Assembly: GCA_002724505.1 (NCBI GenBank)
Contig: PBOV01000087.1
Span: 6,527-15,057, forward strand
Reading direction: 5' to 3'
Source of the DNA: Rhodospirillaceae bacterium
Lineage (GTDB): Bacteria > Pseudomonadota > Alphaproteobacteria > MPNO01 > UBA2964
DNA: 8,531 nt
The position numbers and the translations under genes are program-made. The notes under the pieces were generated by a model. It searched no databases, had not been told where the DNA came from, and saw nothing but the letters and a program-made list of their open reading frames with translations. Every line of letters starts with the position of its first letter. Position 1 is the first letter of the stretch. Of this stretch, positions 7,931 through 8,531 are shown piece after piece.

Positions 7931-8531
7931 TAAAAAATGAAATTCCCCGAATAAGATCTAGCGCCCGCTCTAGCTGATAATCAAATGGTTTTTTGACTTT
8001 CTTGGTAATAATGGAATCTTTCTTTTTTGGGGCGGTTTTTGACGGATTGGTTTTGTTTTCTTGCGTGTTGGGATTCTCGAGGGCTCCTCTCAAGTCAGCT
8101 TCTCGCCGGGCCGTTCCTTTATTAACTGTTTCGAGGCGGGCCTGTTTTACTTCGATGTCGGGTTTAATGCCTTTAGCCTGAATCGAACGACCAGATGGCG
8201 TATAATAGTGTGCGGTGGTTAAACGGATTGCACCTTGGCCAGACAGGGGAATGATTGTCTGAACCGAGCCCTTGCCAAAAGATTGAGTGCCAAGAATTAC
8301 AGCGCGACGATGGTCCTGCAGTGCACCAGCAACAATTTCAGAAGCTGAAGCCGATCCACCATTAATCAATACGACCATTGGCAGGTTTTTAGCAAGATCC
8401 CCCTTTTTGGCGTTGAAGCGCTGTGCATCATTCGCGCGGCGCGAACGCGTTGAAACTATCTCTCCACGATCAAGGAACGCATCCGATACTTTGATTGCTT
8501 GATCCAGAAGACCACCCGGATTATTCCGTAA
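7911..8531 (-). CDS. ctpA: C-terminal processing peptidase CtpA, S41 family, 3' part (start beyond window)
   Basis: CtpA/Prc proteases act in the periplasm, trimming or degrading envelope proteins from their C-termini using a serine-lysine pair. The frame enters from the right edge with LRNNPGGLLDQA, so the signal peptide, PDZ domain and start lie outside; 206 residues are visible. The catalytic serine is in NGGSASASEI, the middle serine of SASAS, about residue 62 of the fragment. The catalytic lysine is in FGKGSVQ at about 87. These are 25 residues apart, as in E. coli Prc. YYTPSGRSIQ follows at about 109. A lysine- and threonine-rich linker at about 153-182 leads to a short final helix, YQLERALDLIRG. 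The ATG at 8378 is internal, not a start. The TGA at 7911-7913 lies inside rppH, giving a 20-base overlap and suggesting a ctpA-rppH operon. Confidence 0.95.
   Translation of the reverse strand, partial: LRNNPGGLLDQAIKVSDAFLDRGEIVSTRSRRANDAQRFNAKKGDLAKNLPMVVLINGGSASASEIVAGALQDHRRAVILGTQSFGKGSVQTIIPLSGQGAIRLTTAHYYTPSGRSIQAKGIKPDIEVKQARLETVNKGTARREADLRGALENPNTQENKTNPSKTAPKKKDSIITKKVKKPFDYQLERALDLIRGISFFNDRSKN

Noticed and set aside
8378..8378. ATG at 8378 as the start of ctpA
   Set aside because: The frame stays open to the window edge and encodes the conserved NNPGGLLDQA protease segment upstream, so this methionine is internal.
7993..8502. Plus-strand open frames of 62 and 71 codons opposite ctpA
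   Set aside because: They lie antisense to clear S41 protease coding sequence with intact catalytic motifs; neither translation resembles a known protein.

Overview
This is an ordinary conserved chromosomal segment from an alphaproteobacterium. The order priA then atpHAGDC, with no F0 genes beside the F1 genes, is a classic alphaproteobacterial layout. The nearby rppH and ctpA genes fit the same chromosomal neighbourhood. Base composition is moderate (roughly mid to high 40s % G+C by eye, not counted) and protein motifs look alphaproteobacterial, perhaps Rhodospirillales-like or marine. I cannot name a genus.

Layout. The window opens with the last ~100 codons of the replication restart helicase gene priA. 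A 187-base gap follows, holding hairpin-forming sequence. Then comes the F1 sector operon, all on the plus strand and tightly spaced: atpH (delta), atpA (alpha), atpG (gamma), atpD (beta) and atpC (epsilon), at 489-5452. An AT-rich 316-base gap separates it from a nitrogen pair: amtB, an ammonium channel with a signal peptide, and glnK, its PII partner, at 5769-7430. Convergent to these, on the minus strand, are rppH (RNA pyrophosphohydrolase, Nudix) and the 3' part of ctpA (S41 carboxy-terminal processing protease), which runs off the right edge. These two overlap by 20 bases and are probably co-transcribed from ctpA into rppH.

How the genes work together. The five atp genes make the complete F1 catalytic head and stalk of ATP synthase; the membrane F0 sector must be encoded elsewhere. 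AmtB and GlnK form a transport and sensor module in which GlnK plugs the channel when nitrogen is sufficient. RppH and CtpA act in mRNA decay and envelope proteolysis and are unrelated in function.

I found no mobile element, tRNA, rRNA, CRISPR array or new defence-like system. The points worth a second look are small: a glycine in place of the usual lysine at GlnK position 40, loss of the usual QKWF stretch in RppH, the amtB-before-glnK order, the ctpA/rppH overlap with no gene between them, and folded sequence ahead of atpH.
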